A stretch of DNA of 34,015 nt from Cypionkella aquatica. GTDB taxonomy: Bacteria > Pseudomonadota > Alphaproteobacteria > Rhodobacterales > Rhodobacteraceae. The notes beneath the pieces are model-generated. The model ran no database searches, was not told where the DNA came from, and saw only the letters and a program-made list of their open reading frames with translations. Location of the stretch: NCBI RefSeq assembly GCF_030161095.1, contig NZ_BSPP01000016.1, forward strand, positions 1-34,015, given 5' to 3'. Both the position numbers and the translations under genes were made by a program. Positions 17,068 through 26,322 of this stretch are shown here, in pieces. Numbering within the stretch: position 1 is the stretch's first letter; each line of letters starts with the position of its first letter.

Positions 17068-19137
17068 TCATATTTTTATTCCCTCGACCATCCAGATAGA
17101 GGCAGGCCATGCAACTGGCAACAAGATACCCTGTGCCATCAGTGCGGCTCCGCTTAGGCGCAGCGGGCCGGTGGCCAAAGCACATTTGGCCCGCGATTGC
17201 GGTGGCGCATCATCGGCGTTCATCAGGCGGATTTCATAGTGCGCTGCGGGGTCAAGCCCGGTCAGACGCAGGGCTTTGGGCAGAATCTGTCGGCTCATCT
17301 CGATCTGGGCTGAGGCCAGCACAAATCGCCCGCCATCCTCGGAAACTTGCATCTCGGCAAGCACGGCAGGATCAGCGCTGTCCAGCCGCAGCGTTGCTGC
17401 CCGCATGAGCCAATCGCGGTTGGCTTTCCACCACGCAGTCACGTGGCCCAGTGTCTGCGCCTCGGCAGTGTCGAGCGCGCGAAGGTCCATCTCAAAACCA
17501 AAGTGCCGGGTGGCCGCGACCCAAGCGCGCAGCGACATGGGATGCGCGCGCCCGGTGGTGTGGGATTTGCGCGCACCGACATGGCTGCCGACAACACAGG
17601 ACGGCAAGAACAGGGCGGCGTCATGCTGGATGCGCAGCCGTTCGATCGGATCAAGGCAATCGGACAGCCAGACGCGCTGGGTCTGCGCGAGTATGCCTGC
17701 GTCGATCCGACCGCCGCCCGAGGCGCAGCTTTCCAACTCGACCAGCGGATGTGCAGCGCGCAGGCGGGCCATCAGGGCATAGATGCCACGGGTCTGCTCG
17801 GCGTCCACCACTGGCAGCAGGCGGTTGTGATCCCATTTCAGATAATCGATTGGATAGGCCCGCAACAATGCCGAAAGCACTTCAAACAGATGGTCCTGCA
17901 CCGCTTGTAAGCCAAGGTTTAGCACCAGTTGGTTGCGCCCGGTGGTTTGATCGGCATGCCCCAGCACCCAATCGGGATGGGCGCGGTAGAGGTCGCTGTT
18001 GGGGTTGATCATCTCGGGTTCGACCCAAAGGCCGAAGGTCATGTTCAGCGCGTGGATGTGGGCGATCAGCGGATGCAGGCCCTGCGGCCATTTGCGCAGG
18101 TCCACCGTCCAGTCGCCAAGGCTGGAAGTGTCGTTGTCGCGTAGTTTGAACCAGCCATCGTCGAGCACGAAACGCTCGGCCCCCAAGGCGGCTGCACGGG
18201 TGGCGATGTCGGATAGGGTGGCAAGGTCGTGGTCGAAATACACAGCCTCCCAGCAGTTGTAATGCACCGGGCGCGGGCGGGCGGGGTCGGGCCATGTCAC
18301 CACGCGGTCGCGGATGTCGCGCTGAAAGGTCTGACCGATGCCATTCAGGCCGCTGTCTGACACCGCCGCCAGCAGTTCAGCCGATTGAAACTGTGTCGAG
18401 GTTTCCAGTTCTGCGCCCCATGCTTGGCCAAACTGCACCTGACGCCGGCCGTCGGGCATCTCTTCCGCGACCATGCGGTGCCCGCCTGACCATGCATAAT
18501 GCAGCGCCCGCACCTTGCCTGCGGTATTGGTGCAGCCGGGTTCTGGGAACAGCGCATAGGGCGGATGTTCTTGGCCCGAGCGCCCAGTGCGGGCCTCGCG
18601 CAGGCGGGCGCCGACAGACCATGGCTGGCGCTGCAGTTGAAACTCGCCGAGCCATTTGCCCGCAACGTCGATCATTTCGGTGCCCAAGGCTGGGATTGGC
18701 AGCACAGGCGCTGCCAGCCAGTGCAGGCGGACCGGGCGATCTGCTTGCAGCGCGGTGGTCATTGCGATCACGCCCGTGGGGTGGGCGCGGAAGCTGTGGC
18801 TTAGGCGCAGTCCGTCTGCGGTGCTGTGCAGGGTCAGAGCATCTGGGGCAATCTCGGCATGGTCGAACCGAAAGCGTGGGGTGATCTGGTGGCCGTCTGC
18901 CTCGCTAAGCGCCATGCCGGGTTGGCCCTGCCAATCGGACCCCGGCAGCGGGCAAAGCGACAGATCGGGCAGACGGTCGAGCATCCCGCCTGTCAAATCA
19001 GACACTTGAGACAGCGCAAGCGCCTCCAGATCTTCGGATGCGGGCAGTGGCGCACCCCAATAGACCACCTGAGGCATGATGCCTTCGGTCGCCAGAACAA
19101 GCGTTTGCTGCGGGGTATCCAGACGCCACTGCGGCAT
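17068..19137 (-). CDS. Alpha-galactosidase, GH36
   Basis: A 689-residue glycoside hydrolase family 36 enzyme that releases alpha-linked galactose. The (beta/alpha)8 domain shows NCWEAVYFD (294-302), LDDGWF (325-330), FGLWVEPEMINPNSDL (368-383), the nucleophile Asp436 in YLKWDHNR, CASGGGR (471-477) and the acid/base Asp493 in LSDCLD. The N-terminal beta-sandwich includes HPPYALFPEPG. Length is normal for the family. No signal peptide is present, so it acts on imported galactosides. It is the last gene of the operon, 3 bp after the GH42 gene. Raffinose-series sugars, melibiose or galactosylglycerols are possible substrates. Confidence 0.95.
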   Translation of the reverse strand: MPQWRLDTPQQTLVLATEGIMPQVVYWGAPLPASEDLEALALSQVSDLTGGMLDRLPDLSLCPLPGSDWQGQPGMALSEADGHQITPRFRFDHAEIAPDALTLHSTADGLRLSHSFRAHPTGVIAMTTALQADRPVRLHWLAAPVLPIPALGTEMIDVAGKWLGEFQLQRQPWSVGARLREARTGRSGQEHPPYALFPEPGCTNTAGKVRALHYAWSGGHRMVAEEMPDGRRQVQFGQAWGAELETSTQFQSAELLAAVSDSGLNGIGQTFQRDIRDRVVTWPDPARPRPVHYNCWEAVYFDHDLATLSDIATRAAALGAERFVLDDGWFKLRDNDTSSLGDWTVDLRKWPQGLHPLIAHIHALNMTFGLWVEPEMINPNSDLYRAHPDWVLGHADQTTGRNQLVLNLGLQAVQDHLFEVLSALLRAYPIDYLKWDHNRLLPVVDAEQTRGIYALMARLRAAHPLVELESCASGGGRIDAGILAQTQRVWLSDCLDPIERLRIQHDAALFLPSCVVGSHVGARKSHTTGRAHPMSLRAWVAATRHFGFEMDLRALDTAEAQTLGHVTAWWKANRDWLMRAATLRLDSADPAVLAEMQVSEDGGRFVLASAQIEMSRQILPKALRLTGLDPAAHYEIRLMNADDAPPQSRAKCALATGPLRLSGAALMAQGILLPVAWPASIWMVEGIKI

Positions 19138-19140
19138 GGC

Positions 19141-21087
19141 TTAAACCTTTTCCGATAGGGACTTAGCGACGGTGACGCTTTGCGCGGGCATCTGATGGTT
19201 GCCCAGCACACATTCAAAGCTTTCTGGCAGGCTCCATGCCTCGGGGCCATAGTTGGTGAAGAACCACAGATCGCCCCGGCGGCGCAGGCGGATGTGTTCG
19301 GGCAGCGGCATGGTGTGCAGGCCCGCGGTGTGGCAGACCAGATCCATCACCGACCCGAGTAGTGCCTCATCCGGCCAGCACAGCAGATGCAGGGCTTGGC
19401 CGTGTTGGGTCAGCGCAGGGCCGCCGTCTTCAAAGCGGGCCAGCACCTGCGCTGTTGTTGTCGCGTGGTCGCGCCAGCGGGTGGCGTGGCCTTCAACCCC
19501 GCCGCTGACGGTTTGGGTCAGACCGGGGCGTAGCGATGCGACTTCGATCACGCGGTTTTGCGTCAGGTCGTGCAGCGGGCCGGGGGGCAGATCGTGCGGG
19601 ATGGCAAAGCTGCGGGTGCGCGAGCCTGCCCGCGGGCCAATCAGCACCACGCCCTTTGCGGACTCCAGTGCCGCCTGTGCGGCATCGGTGACGTGGATCA
19701 TGGTGGGCACGATCACCGCCGCGTATCCGCCCAAGGGCGCACCGGGGCGGACCACATCGACATCAAGGCCGCGACGGCGCAAGGCCTCATACCAGCGGAA
19801 AGCAAGTTCTTCGTAGCGGAAGTCGCAGCCCTGTGGCTGCACCATGGTGGCCCAATAGCTGGCATAGTCGAACACAATGGCCACCGGAGCCTGCTGCACA
19901 GCAGGAAGTTGCCCGAGTTGTGCTATTTCTTGCGCAACGCGGCCCGCTTCAAGGCCGCCGGGCGACAGCGCGTCCGCCCCCGGCAGGTTCAAGCCGGCGT
20001 GATATTGTTCCTGCGCAAAGGGGGCCTGACGCCAGCGGAAATAGCTGACGACTTCGGCCCCGTGGGCCATGGCTTCCCATGTCCACAGCCGCACCATGCC
20101 GGGTTTGGGCACCGGGTTCCATGCCGCCCAGTTCACCGGGCCGGGCTGCTGCTCCATCACCCAGAACCGGCCACGTCCGACACCTCGGTAAAGATCGTGA
20201 TGCCACGGGGCGATGTCGGGGTGCGAGGTTTCGGCCCAGCGGTTGCGCTCGGCTTCCGAGAACGGGAATTTTTCGACAAAGCCAATCGGGTAGCTATCCC
20301 ATGATGCCAGATCAAGGTGATCGGCCACGGCGAAATGATCAAAATCTGACACAAAGCCCATGAAGTTATGGGTGATCCAGCGGCCCGGTGAATGGGCGCG
20401 GATGATGTCGCATTGCATCAAGTCATAAGCCGCGACCTGATCGGAATGGAAGCGCCAGAAATCCATCCGATGCGCCGGGTTGGCCTCGGTCACGGTCAGG
20501 TTCGGCAGGGTGACTTCCGCGAAATCGGCGACCTCCATCGACCAGAACACCGCGCCCCAAGCCTCGTTCAACTGATCGCAGGATTGATAGCGGCGGCGCA
20601 GCCAGTCTTGGAACGCCCGCAAATCTTCCGGGCCCCAAGACAGTGTTGTGTCGTGGCAGCCGTATTCGTTGTCGGTTTGCCAGCCAACCAAGCCGGGATG
20701 ATCGCCGTAACGCTGCGCAATCGCGGTGACGATGCGGGCGCTTTCGCGCCACCAAGCTTGCGACGACATGGTGTAATGCCGGCGCGAGCCAAAGCCGCGC
20801 ACGCGGCCTTGTTCGTCGTAGGGCAGAATGTCGGGACATTCATCAACCAGCCATTTCGGCGGCGTGGCGGTGGGCGTGCCAAGCACGATCTTCAGCCCTG
20901 CGGCGTGCAGCACATCCATGGCGCGGTCGAGCCAGCCAAAGTTGAACTGATCGCGCGCAGGTTCGATGCGAGACCATGCAAATTCGCCGATGCGGACGAA
21001 GGATATGCCAAGCTCGCGCATCCGGCGCGCATCGGTGGTCCAGCGGGCTTCGTCCCATTGTTCGGGGTAGTAGCAAACTCCAAGCAT
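19141..21087 (-). CDS. Beta-galactosidase, GH42
   Basis: A 648-residue GH42 enzyme. The N-terminus LGVCYYPEQWDEARW is characteristic of the family. Catalytic acid/base is Glu141 (GWQTDNEYGCH) and nucleophile Glu312 (FWVMEQQPGPVNW). A typical trimerisation-like middle domain (RWRQAPFAQEQYHAGL, VVLIGPRAGSRT) and a C-terminal beta domain follow. No export signal is present, so it is intracellular. Its ATG overlaps the stop of the ATPase gene by one base, so it is part of the transport operon. Agrobacterium lacEFGZK also couples a GH42-type LacZ with a similar importer, which supports a galactoside role. Confidence 0.95.
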   Translation of the reverse strand: MLGVCYYPEQWDEARWTTDARRMRELGISFVRIGEFAWSRIEPARDQFNFGWLDRAMDVLHAAGLKIVLGTPTATPPKWLVDECPDILPYDEQGRVRGFGSRRHYTMSSQAWWRESARIVTAIAQRYGDHPGLVGWQTDNEYGCHDTTLSWGPEDLRAFQDWLRRRYQSCDQLNEAWGAVFWSMEVADFAEVTLPNLTVTEANPAHRMDFWRFHSDQVAAYDLMQCDIIRAHSPGRWITHNFMGFVSDFDHFAVADHLDLASWDSYPIGFVEKFPFSEAERNRWAETSHPDIAPWHHDLYRGVGRGRFWVMEQQPGPVNWAAWNPVPKPGMVRLWTWEAMAHGAEVVSYFRWRQAPFAQEQYHAGLNLPGADALSPGGLEAGRVAQEIAQLGQLPAVQQAPVAIVFDYASYWATMVQPQGCDFRYEELAFRWYEALRRRGLDVDVVRPGAPLGGYAAVIVPTMIHVTDAAQAALESAKGVVLIGPRAGSRTRSFAIPHDLPPGPLHDLTQNRVIEVASLRPGLTQTVSGGVEGHATRWRDHATTTAQVLARFEDGGPALTQHGQALHLLCWPDEALLGSVMDLVCHTAGLHTMPLPEHIRLRRRGDLWFFTNYGPEAWSLPESFECVLGNHQMPAQSVTVAKSLSEKV

Positions 21088-22175
21088 CAGCGCGTCAAGT
21101 CCCCGTTCAATACGGCATTGCCGTCTGCATCAAACAAGTGGCAGGCGCGCGCCGGAAAGCCGATCTGCATCGTATCACCGGGACGCTCGGCTGCCAGACC
21201 GTCTGCCTTGACGGCGATTTCGGTGCCATCCGCCAGACTGACAAAGAACAGGGTTTCGGACCCCAGATGTTCTGCCAGTTGCACCTTTGCAGGCAGAACC
21301 GCGTCACCTGCCCCCGTAGCGCTGGCATGTTCGGGGCGCAGGCCCAAGGTCATCTTGCCCGCAGCCGCCAGCGTTCCAGCCAGTTGCAGGGTGGCTCCGC
21401 CCGGTAGTGTCACTTCGATGCCGCCGTTGTGGGGGCGGGCGTCAACCGGGATGAAATTCATCTTGGGGCTGCCGATAAAGCCCGCGACGAACAGGTTTTT
21501 CGGGCGGTGATACAGTTCCAGCGGGCTGCCGACCTGTTCAATGCGCCCCGCCGATAGCACGACGATCTTGTCGGCCATCGTCATCGCTTCGACCTGATCA
21601 TGCGTCACATAGATCATCGTGGCACCCAAGTCCTGATGCAGACGCGAGATTTCGCCGCGCATCTGCACCCGCAGCGATGCATCAAGGTTCGAGAGCGGCT
21701 CGTCGAACAGGAACACTTCGGGGTTACGCACGATCGCGCGGCCAATCGCCACCCGCTGGCGTTGCCCGCCCGAAAGCTGGCCGGGTTTGCGTTCCAGCAG
21801 GGGTTCCAGTTGCAGCATCTTGGCGGCGGCGGCGGTGCGCTTTGCAATCTCGGCCTTTTCATGGCCGGTCATGCGCAGCCCAAAGCCGATGTTCTCGCCC
21901 ACCGTCATGTGCGGATAAAGGGCATAACTTTGGAACACCATCGCCACACCGCGATCTGACGGGCCGATTTTCGTCATGTCGCGGCCACCGATGCGCAACG
22001 CGCCCTGCGAGATGTCCTCTAGCCCAGCGATCATCCGCAGCAAGGTGGATTTGCCGCAGCCCGAGGGGCCGACAAACACGCAGAACTCGCCGTCTTTGAT
22101 CTCAAGGTCGATGCCCTTGATGATGCTGATTGCACCAAAGTCTTTTTTGACGTTGCTTAGGCTTACTTCGGCCAT
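21087..22175 (-). CDS. Sugar ABC transporter ATP-binding protein (UgpC/MsmK/LacK type)
   Basis: A 362-residue ATPase of the carbohydrate uptake class 1 family. Walker A is GPSGCGKST (36-44), followed by the Q-loop [12 protein letters not shown], signature [14 protein letters not shown], Walker [13 protein letters not shown] and H-loop [12 protein letters not shown]-terminal MOP/TOBE regulatory domain includes [13 protein letters not shown] 22175 is chosen because GGAG lies 6 nt upstream. An in-frame ATG 12 codons earlier would overlap the permease gene further and lacks a site. It powers the two permeases encoded upstream. Confidence 0.95.
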   Translation of the reverse strand: MAEVSLSNVKKDFGAISIIKGIDLEIKDGEFCVFVGPSGCGKSTLLRMIAGLEDISQGALRIGGRDMTKIGPSDRGVAMVFQSYALYPHMTVGENIGFGLRMTGHEKAEIAKRTAAAAKMLQLEPLLERKPGQLSGGQRQRVAIGRAIVRNPEVFLFDEPLSNLDASLRVQMRGEISRLHQDLGATMIYVTHDQVEAMTMADKIVVLSAGRIEQVGSPLELYHRPKNLFVAGFIGSPKMNFIPVDARPHNGGIEVTLPGGATLQLAGTLAAAGKMTLGLRPEHASATGAGDAVLPAKVQLAEHLGSETLFFVSLADGTEIAVKADGLAAERPGDTMQIGFPARACHLFDADGNAVLNGDLTR

Positions 22176-22191
22176 GACAGGCTCCTTTTCA

Positions 22192-23040
22192 TCAGCCCTT
22201 GGTCGCGCCAAGGGTCAGTCCGGCAATGAAGTGCCGCTGCATTAGGAAAAACATCAACACGGGGGGCAGGGCTGCGACGATGGACCCGGCAGAGACCAGG
22301 TGCCACGCGGCCACCCATTGCCCGTTAAGTGCGTAAAGCCCTGCGGTGACGGGCATGGCGTGTTGGCCCTGCACCAGAACCGTGGCCCAGAAGTAATCGT
22401 TCCACACGAAGGTGAATACCAGCACTGACAGGGCTGCGATGGCGGGGCGCATCAGGGGCAGCACGATATGGCGGAATATCTGCCATTCGCTGACCCCTTC
22501 CACCCGCGCGCTTTCGATCAAGGCAAACGGCATACCCTTGATGAAATTGCGCATGAACAGAGTGCAGAACCCGGTCTGGAAGGCGACGTGAAACAGCACG
22601 AGGCCGAGTGTGCTGTCATAGAGCCCGGCCTTCAGCGTCAGATCGCGCACTGGCACCATCAGGATCTGGAACGGGATGAAGTTGCCCGCAACAAAGGCAA
22701 AGAACACCCAAAGATTGGCGCGAAAGCCGTAGACCGCCAGCGCAAAGCCGGTCAGGCAAGACAGGCCCACCGCGCCGATCACCGTCGGGATCGTCACCTT
22801 GAACGAGTTCAGGATATACCAGCCGATCGGGCTGTCGCGGAACACCGAAGCATAGTTTTCAAACGCGATGGACGAGGGCACACCAAAGTAATTGCCAGCC
22901 GCCAGATCGGATGCCGGGCGCAGCGACGTTACCGCCACACCGATCAGCGGAAACAGCCAGATCACCAAAGCGATGGGCAAGGCAATCTGATAGGCAAGTC
23001 TGGTGGGGCCCGAGGCTTTTTGAATCGGGGTCGGAAACAT
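22192..23040 (-). CDS. Sugar ABC transporter permease (MalG/LacG type)
   Basis: A 282-residue inner-membrane permease with about six membrane segments, starting with [18 protein letters not shown]. The EAA loop [28 protein letters not shown] lies near residue 180-210 and contacts the ATPase. [15 protein letters not shown] is typical of the MalG group. Its ATG overlaps the last base of the partner permease gene. The stop lies 16 bp before the ATPase start. Confidence 0.94.
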   Translation of the reverse strand: MFPTPIQKASGPTRLAYQIALPIALVIWLFPLIGVAVTSLRPASDLAAGNYFGVPSSIAFENYASVFRDSPIGWYILNSFKVTIPTVIGAVGLSCLTGFALAVYGFRANLWVFFAFVAGNFIPFQILMVPVRDLTLKAGLYDSTLGLVLFHVAFQTGFCTLFMRNFIKGMPFALIESARVEGVSEWQIFRHIVLPLMRPAIAALSVLVFTFVWNDYFWATVLVQGQHAMPVTAGLYALNGQWVAAWHLVSAGSIVAALPPVLMFFLMQRHFIAGLTLGATKG

Positions 23041-23945
23041 CAGCGGTTCCTTTCCTGTGCGATCATCCGCACGATGAACAGCGTGATAAACACCATCATG
23101 ATCAGGAACAGCACCACCGCGATGGCCGCCCCGTATCCCATGCGATAGCCGTATTCGGACAGGGCCTGTTCATACATGAAATACGACAGCACCTGACTGG
23201 AGCCATAAGGCCCGCCCGCCGTCATGATCGACACCAGATCGAAACTGCGCAACGCCCCGATCACGGTCACGACCATGGCGATGAAGGTCGCGGGCGCCAG
23301 TTGCGGCAAGATCACATGGCGCAGCAGACGCCAGCCACGGGCATTGTCCATCCGCGCGGCCTCGATCTGTTCCGAGTTCAGGTTGTTCAACCCGGTCAGA
23401 TACAGGATCATGCAATAGGCGGTCTGCGGCCATAGCCCTGCTACGATGATGCCATAAGTGACATAGCGTTCATCCGCGAGAATCGCCACTTCGCTGCCGG
23501 TCAACCATTTGATCATCTGCGAGAACAGGCCGAAATCGGGGGCGTAGAACCATGTGAACATCAGGCCGACAACGACTTGGCTGATCACGAAAGGAAAGAA
23601 GAACATCGACTTGTAAAGCCGGATACCCCAGACGTTCTGGTTCAGAAACAACGCGGCTGCCAGCCCCATCGGGATCGCCAGCAGATACAGTCCCAGCCAC
23701 AGCAGGTTGTTTTTCAGCGCGACATAGAAAGTATCGTCGTCCAAAAGCTCGACATAGTTGGCCAGACCGATCCAGGTTTTTGGCCCGAGGCCATCCCAAT
23801 CCTGAAAGCTGATCCAGATGGATTGCACAATCGGGATCAACACATAAATCGAGAACATCAGCGCACCCGGAGCAAAAAAGACGTAGGGTGCAATCTTCAT
23901 CTGGTTCCGTTTCCAGAACCCGGCAGGCTGGGGATCGTGCTGCAT
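23040..23945 (-). CDS. Sugar ABC transporter permease (MalF/LacF type)
   Basis: A 301-residue permease of the MalF/UgpA group. The first membrane segment is YVFFAPGALMFSIYVLIPIVQSIWISF, given here as APGALMFSIYVLIPIV. The EAA loop is EQIEAARMDNARGWRLLRHV followed by ILPQLAPA. FDLVSIMTAGGP is a conserved family block. It follows the binding-protein gene by 69 bp that contain two hairpins, and overlaps the next permease by one base. Confidence 0.94.
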   Translation of the reverse strand: MQHDPQPAGFWKRNQMKIAPYVFFAPGALMFSIYVLIPIVQSIWISFQDWDGLGPKTWIGLANYVELLDDDTFYVALKNNLLWLGLYLLAIPMGLAAALFLNQNVWGIRLYKSMFFFPFVISQVVVGLMFTWFYAPDFGLFSQMIKWLTGSEVAILADERYVTYGIIVAGLWPQTAYCMILYLTGLNNLNSEQIEAARMDNARGWRLLRHVILPQLAPATFIAMVVTVIGALRSFDLVSIMTAGGPYGSSQVLSYFMYEQALSEYGYRMGYGAAIAVVLFLIMMVFITLFIVRMIAQERNR

Positions 23946-23969
23946 AGCGACCTCGTTAATGAAGCGGGT

Positions 23970-24015
23970 CGGGGCCGCCAGAAGGCGACCCCGTAGTCGG
24001 GGGAGGAGTCCGACT
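23970..24015 (-). promoter_or_regulatory. Two hairpins between binding-protein and permease genes
   Basis: Downstream of the binding-protein stop, AGTCGG (24000-23995 complement side) pairs with CCGACT at 24010-24015 with a 9-nt loop, and CGGGGCCGCC (23970-23979) pairs with GGCGACCCCG (23984-23993) around a 4-nt loop with one G-T. The second is a very stable 10-bp stem. There is no T-run, so partial termination or mRNA 3'-end protection is likely. That would give more binding protein than permease, as in malE-malF. Confidence 0.6.
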
Positions 24016-25247
24016 TATTTGTAGACCTTGGCGCGGGTTTTCTCGAGCCGTTCAAGGATGCGGTCCAGATCGTCGGGCTTGACCATGAATTCCTGAAAGC
24101 CCTCCATCCCGGCCTTGGCCATTTCGGCAGGCGCGTCGCGGTCATAGAACTGCGCCAAAGCATGCGCGTTCGACAGCATGGTGAAGCCTGCTTCAAGGAA
24201 GGTGTCGGTGGGTTTTGCCGCTTGATTGTTGACCGGCAACTGGCCCAGCGTCGTGTTCATCTTGGCTTGCGCTTCGGGCGAGGCGAGATAGGCAAGGAAC
24301 GTCTTCGCGTCTTCCTTGTTCTTCGCCCCGGCAGGGATGTGGAACGTGTCGGTCGGCGCATCTTCCGACATCGGAATACCTGCGGTAATTTCCGGGAACT
24401 GCATAAAGCCGATCTGGTCTTCGCTCAGCCCGCCGTCTTTCATCGTGGCCACCGCAAAGTTGCCCATCAGATACATCGCAGCCTTGCCCTGCACGATTTG
24501 CGGGATGGCATCTTGCCAATCAATCGCCGCATGGTTGGCGATGAAATAGCCCGGCTTGACCAGTTCTGCCCATTTCTCGAACACGGCTTTGACCCGCGGA
24601 TCGGTGTAGGGCACTTTGCCAGACGTCAGCTCCATGTGGAATTCATAGCCGTTGACTCGCAGATCGAGGTAGTCAAACCAACCAGCAGTCGGCCACAAGG
24701 CTTTGGTTCCAATGGCGAAAGGCACGATTCCTGCGGCATTCAGCTTTTCACAGGCGGCCAGCAGTTCGGCCCAGTTTTTCGGCGGCGTGATGCCGTTCTG
24801 TTCAAACAGGTCTTTGCGGTAGTAGATGCCCCACTGATAGTAAGTGTAAGGCACACCCCACTTTTTACCATCAATGGTCATAGACGAGGCGGCCGATTTC
24901 AACTGATCATCCAGACCATTGGCCGCCCAAACGTCGCTTACGTCCTCGAACAGGCCGGCTTTGACAAATGGCTCCATCCGGTTGCCCGCATACCAAGCGG
25001 CCACATCCGGCGGATCGGCGGTCAGAAAGTTGCGGATCGCGGCCTTGTAGCCTTCGTGATCGAAGTTGTTCCATTTGACGGTAATGTCAGGATGTTTCAC
25101 CTGAAAATCTGCAATCAACTCTTCCATCGCCTTTTTCGGCGTCGGGTCCGAGTGATCCGAGTTGATGGTGATCTCGCCTGCAAATGCAGCTGAGCCCATT
25201 AGAAAAGCGCTAAGCGCCAGCCCGGTGAGGGCTTTTGTGAGTGTCAT
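24015..25247 (-). CDS. Sugar ABC transporter substrate-binding protein
   Basis: A 410-residue periplasmic binding protein of the maltose/galactoside (family 1) type. The N-terminus MTLTKALTGLALSAFLMGSAAFA is a Sec signal peptide with probable cleavage after AAFA. Then follow ITINSDHSDPTPKKAME, FLTADPPDVAAWYAGNR, WGVPYTYYQWGIYYRKDLFE, GKAAMYLMGNF and FHIPAGAKNKEDAKTFLAYL. ATG 25247 has a strong GGAGG with 5 nt spacing; the frame is open 28 codons upstream but those residues are not signal-like. First gene of the operon; the ligand is probably an alpha- or beta-galactoside given the two hydrolases. Confidence 0.95.
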   Translation of the reverse strand: MTLTKALTGLALSAFLMGSAAFAGEITINSDHSDPTPKKAMEELIADFQVKHPDITVKWNNFDHEGYKAAIRNFLTADPPDVAAWYAGNRMEPFVKAGLFEDVSDVWAANGLDDQLKSAASSMTIDGKKWGVPYTYYQWGIYYRKDLFEQNGITPPKNWAELLAACEKLNAAGIVPFAIGTKALWPTAGWFDYLDLRVNGYEFHMELTSGKVPYTDPRVKAVFEKWAELVKPGYFIANHAAIDWQDAIPQIVQGKAAMYLMGNFAVATMKDGGLSEDQIGFMQFPEITAGIPMSEDAPTDTFHIPAGAKNKEDAKTFLAYLASPEAQAKMNTTLGQLPVNNQAAKPTDTFLEAGFTMLSNAHALAQFYDRDAPAEMAKAGMEGFQEFMVKPDDLDRILERLEKTRAKVYK

Positions 25248-25260
25248 GGTTTCCTCCCTG

Positions 25261-25277
25261 AAACCGGAAATCGGTTT
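25261..25277. promoter_or_regulatory. Palindromic site in the divergent promoter region
   Basis: AAACCG and CGGTTT form an inverted repeat around GAAAT. The 9-mer ACCGGAAAT (25263-25271) recurs inverted as ATTTCCGGT at 25367-25375, 96 bp away. Both copies lie between the binding-protein gene and the AraC-type regulator, so they are candidate regulator sites. Confidence 0.4.
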
Positions 25278-25395
25278 TGCCCCAGAAGTCTCTCCTCTTA
25301 AAGAGCATCTGGTTGCGGTTGAATTTGGCATGAAATGCAGTAAACTCTACCGACATGCGGCCTAATATTTCCGGTATTCTAAGGTGTCTGTGCAA

Positions 25396-26322
25396 ATGAA
25401 ATCCGAAACGACGGCGAATACGCGTTTTGAGTCCACGCCCGCGCAGCCCGAGTATGACCCGCTCCATCCGCTTGTGGTGTTTGGCGATCATCGGTTTTGC
25501 GCGAGCCCGACGCAGGATGTTCAGTGCATGGCAGGGCCGCATATGCACAGCCAGATCGAGCTGAATTTCGTTCTGGAAGGTGAGATGACCTATTGGTTTG
25601 ACGGGCGAGAGTTGACGGTGGATGCCGGCCGGCTGTGCCTGTTTTGGGGGATGGTGCCGCATCAGGTGATTTCCCGTGCCGATCCGACGTGGTTTGTCTG
25701 CCTATATGTGCCGATGTCCGTGTTTCTGGGGTTTGGCTCGCTGATCCGGTTTCGCGATGCGGTGTTTCGTGGGGCTTTGATCGAGGCGATGCATCTGACC
25801 GCTTGGGACCGCGATATCTTTCTGCGGTGGCGCGACGAATTGCTGTCGGGCGATGCCGGCCTGTCTGAGATTGTCCGCAATGAATTGACGGCGCGAGTGA
25901 TGCGGATCGAACGCGATGGCTGGCGTGATCTGCGCGAGGCAGGTTCGGCGATCGCCAGCCCTGCCCCACATGGCGCAGAGCGGATTGAACATGTCGAGCG
26001 TATGCTGCGCTATGTGGCGGAACATGCTCCGGGCGACGTGCGGGCTGAAGCGGTGGCAGCCAGCAGCGGCCTGCATCCGAACTATGCGATGTCACTGTTC
26101 AAACGGTCGGTTGGGCACAGCATCACGCAAGCCATCACCCGGCACAGGTTGGATACGGCGCAGTCGCTGTTGATCTCGACAGACAAATCCATCACCGAAA
26201 TTGTGTATGAATCCGGCTTCGGGTCGATCTCGCGCTTTTATGAAGCGTTTTCCGACAGATTTGGCGAGCGCCCAAAAAAGTTCCGCCAACGCTTGCGCGC
26301 CAAGGCTGTGCCTTCTTCTTAA
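25396..26322 (+). CDS. AraC-family transcriptional regulator
   Basis: About 308 residues. The N-terminal half has a cupin-like sensor domain (GPHMHSQIELNFVLEGEMTYWFDGRE split as GPHMHSQIELNFVLEG and WFDGRELTVDAGRLCLFWG). The C-terminal 100 residues carry two helix-turn-helix motifs, VRAEAVAASSGLHPNYAMSL and SITEIVYESGFGSISRFYEA, ending in FGERPKKFRQRL. It is divergent from the transport operon with a 148-bp gap and is the likely galactoside-responsive activator. The start is uncertain: GTG 25384, GTG 25390 and ATG 25396 are in frame, and only the ATG has AAGG upstream, at a long spacing. Confidence 0.92.
   Translation: MKSETTANTRFESTPAQPEYDPLHPLVVFGDHRFCASPTQDVQCMAGPHMHSQIELNFVLEGEMTYWFDGRELTVDAGRLCLFWGMVPHQVISRADPTWFVCLYVPMSVFLGFGSLIRFRDAVFRGALIEAMHLTAWDRDIFLRWRDELLSGDAGLSEIVRNELTARVMRIERDGWRDLREAGSAIASPAPHGAERIEHVERMLRYVAEHAPGDVRAEAVAASSGLHPNYAMSLFKRSVGHSITQAITRHRLDTAQSLLISTDKSITEIVYESGFGSISRFYEAFSDRFGERPKKFRQRLRAKAVPSS

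Noticed and set aside
24162-25193. 343-codon plus-strand frame over the binding-protein gene
   Set aside because: Shadow of a gene with a clear signal peptide and family motifs on the minus strand.
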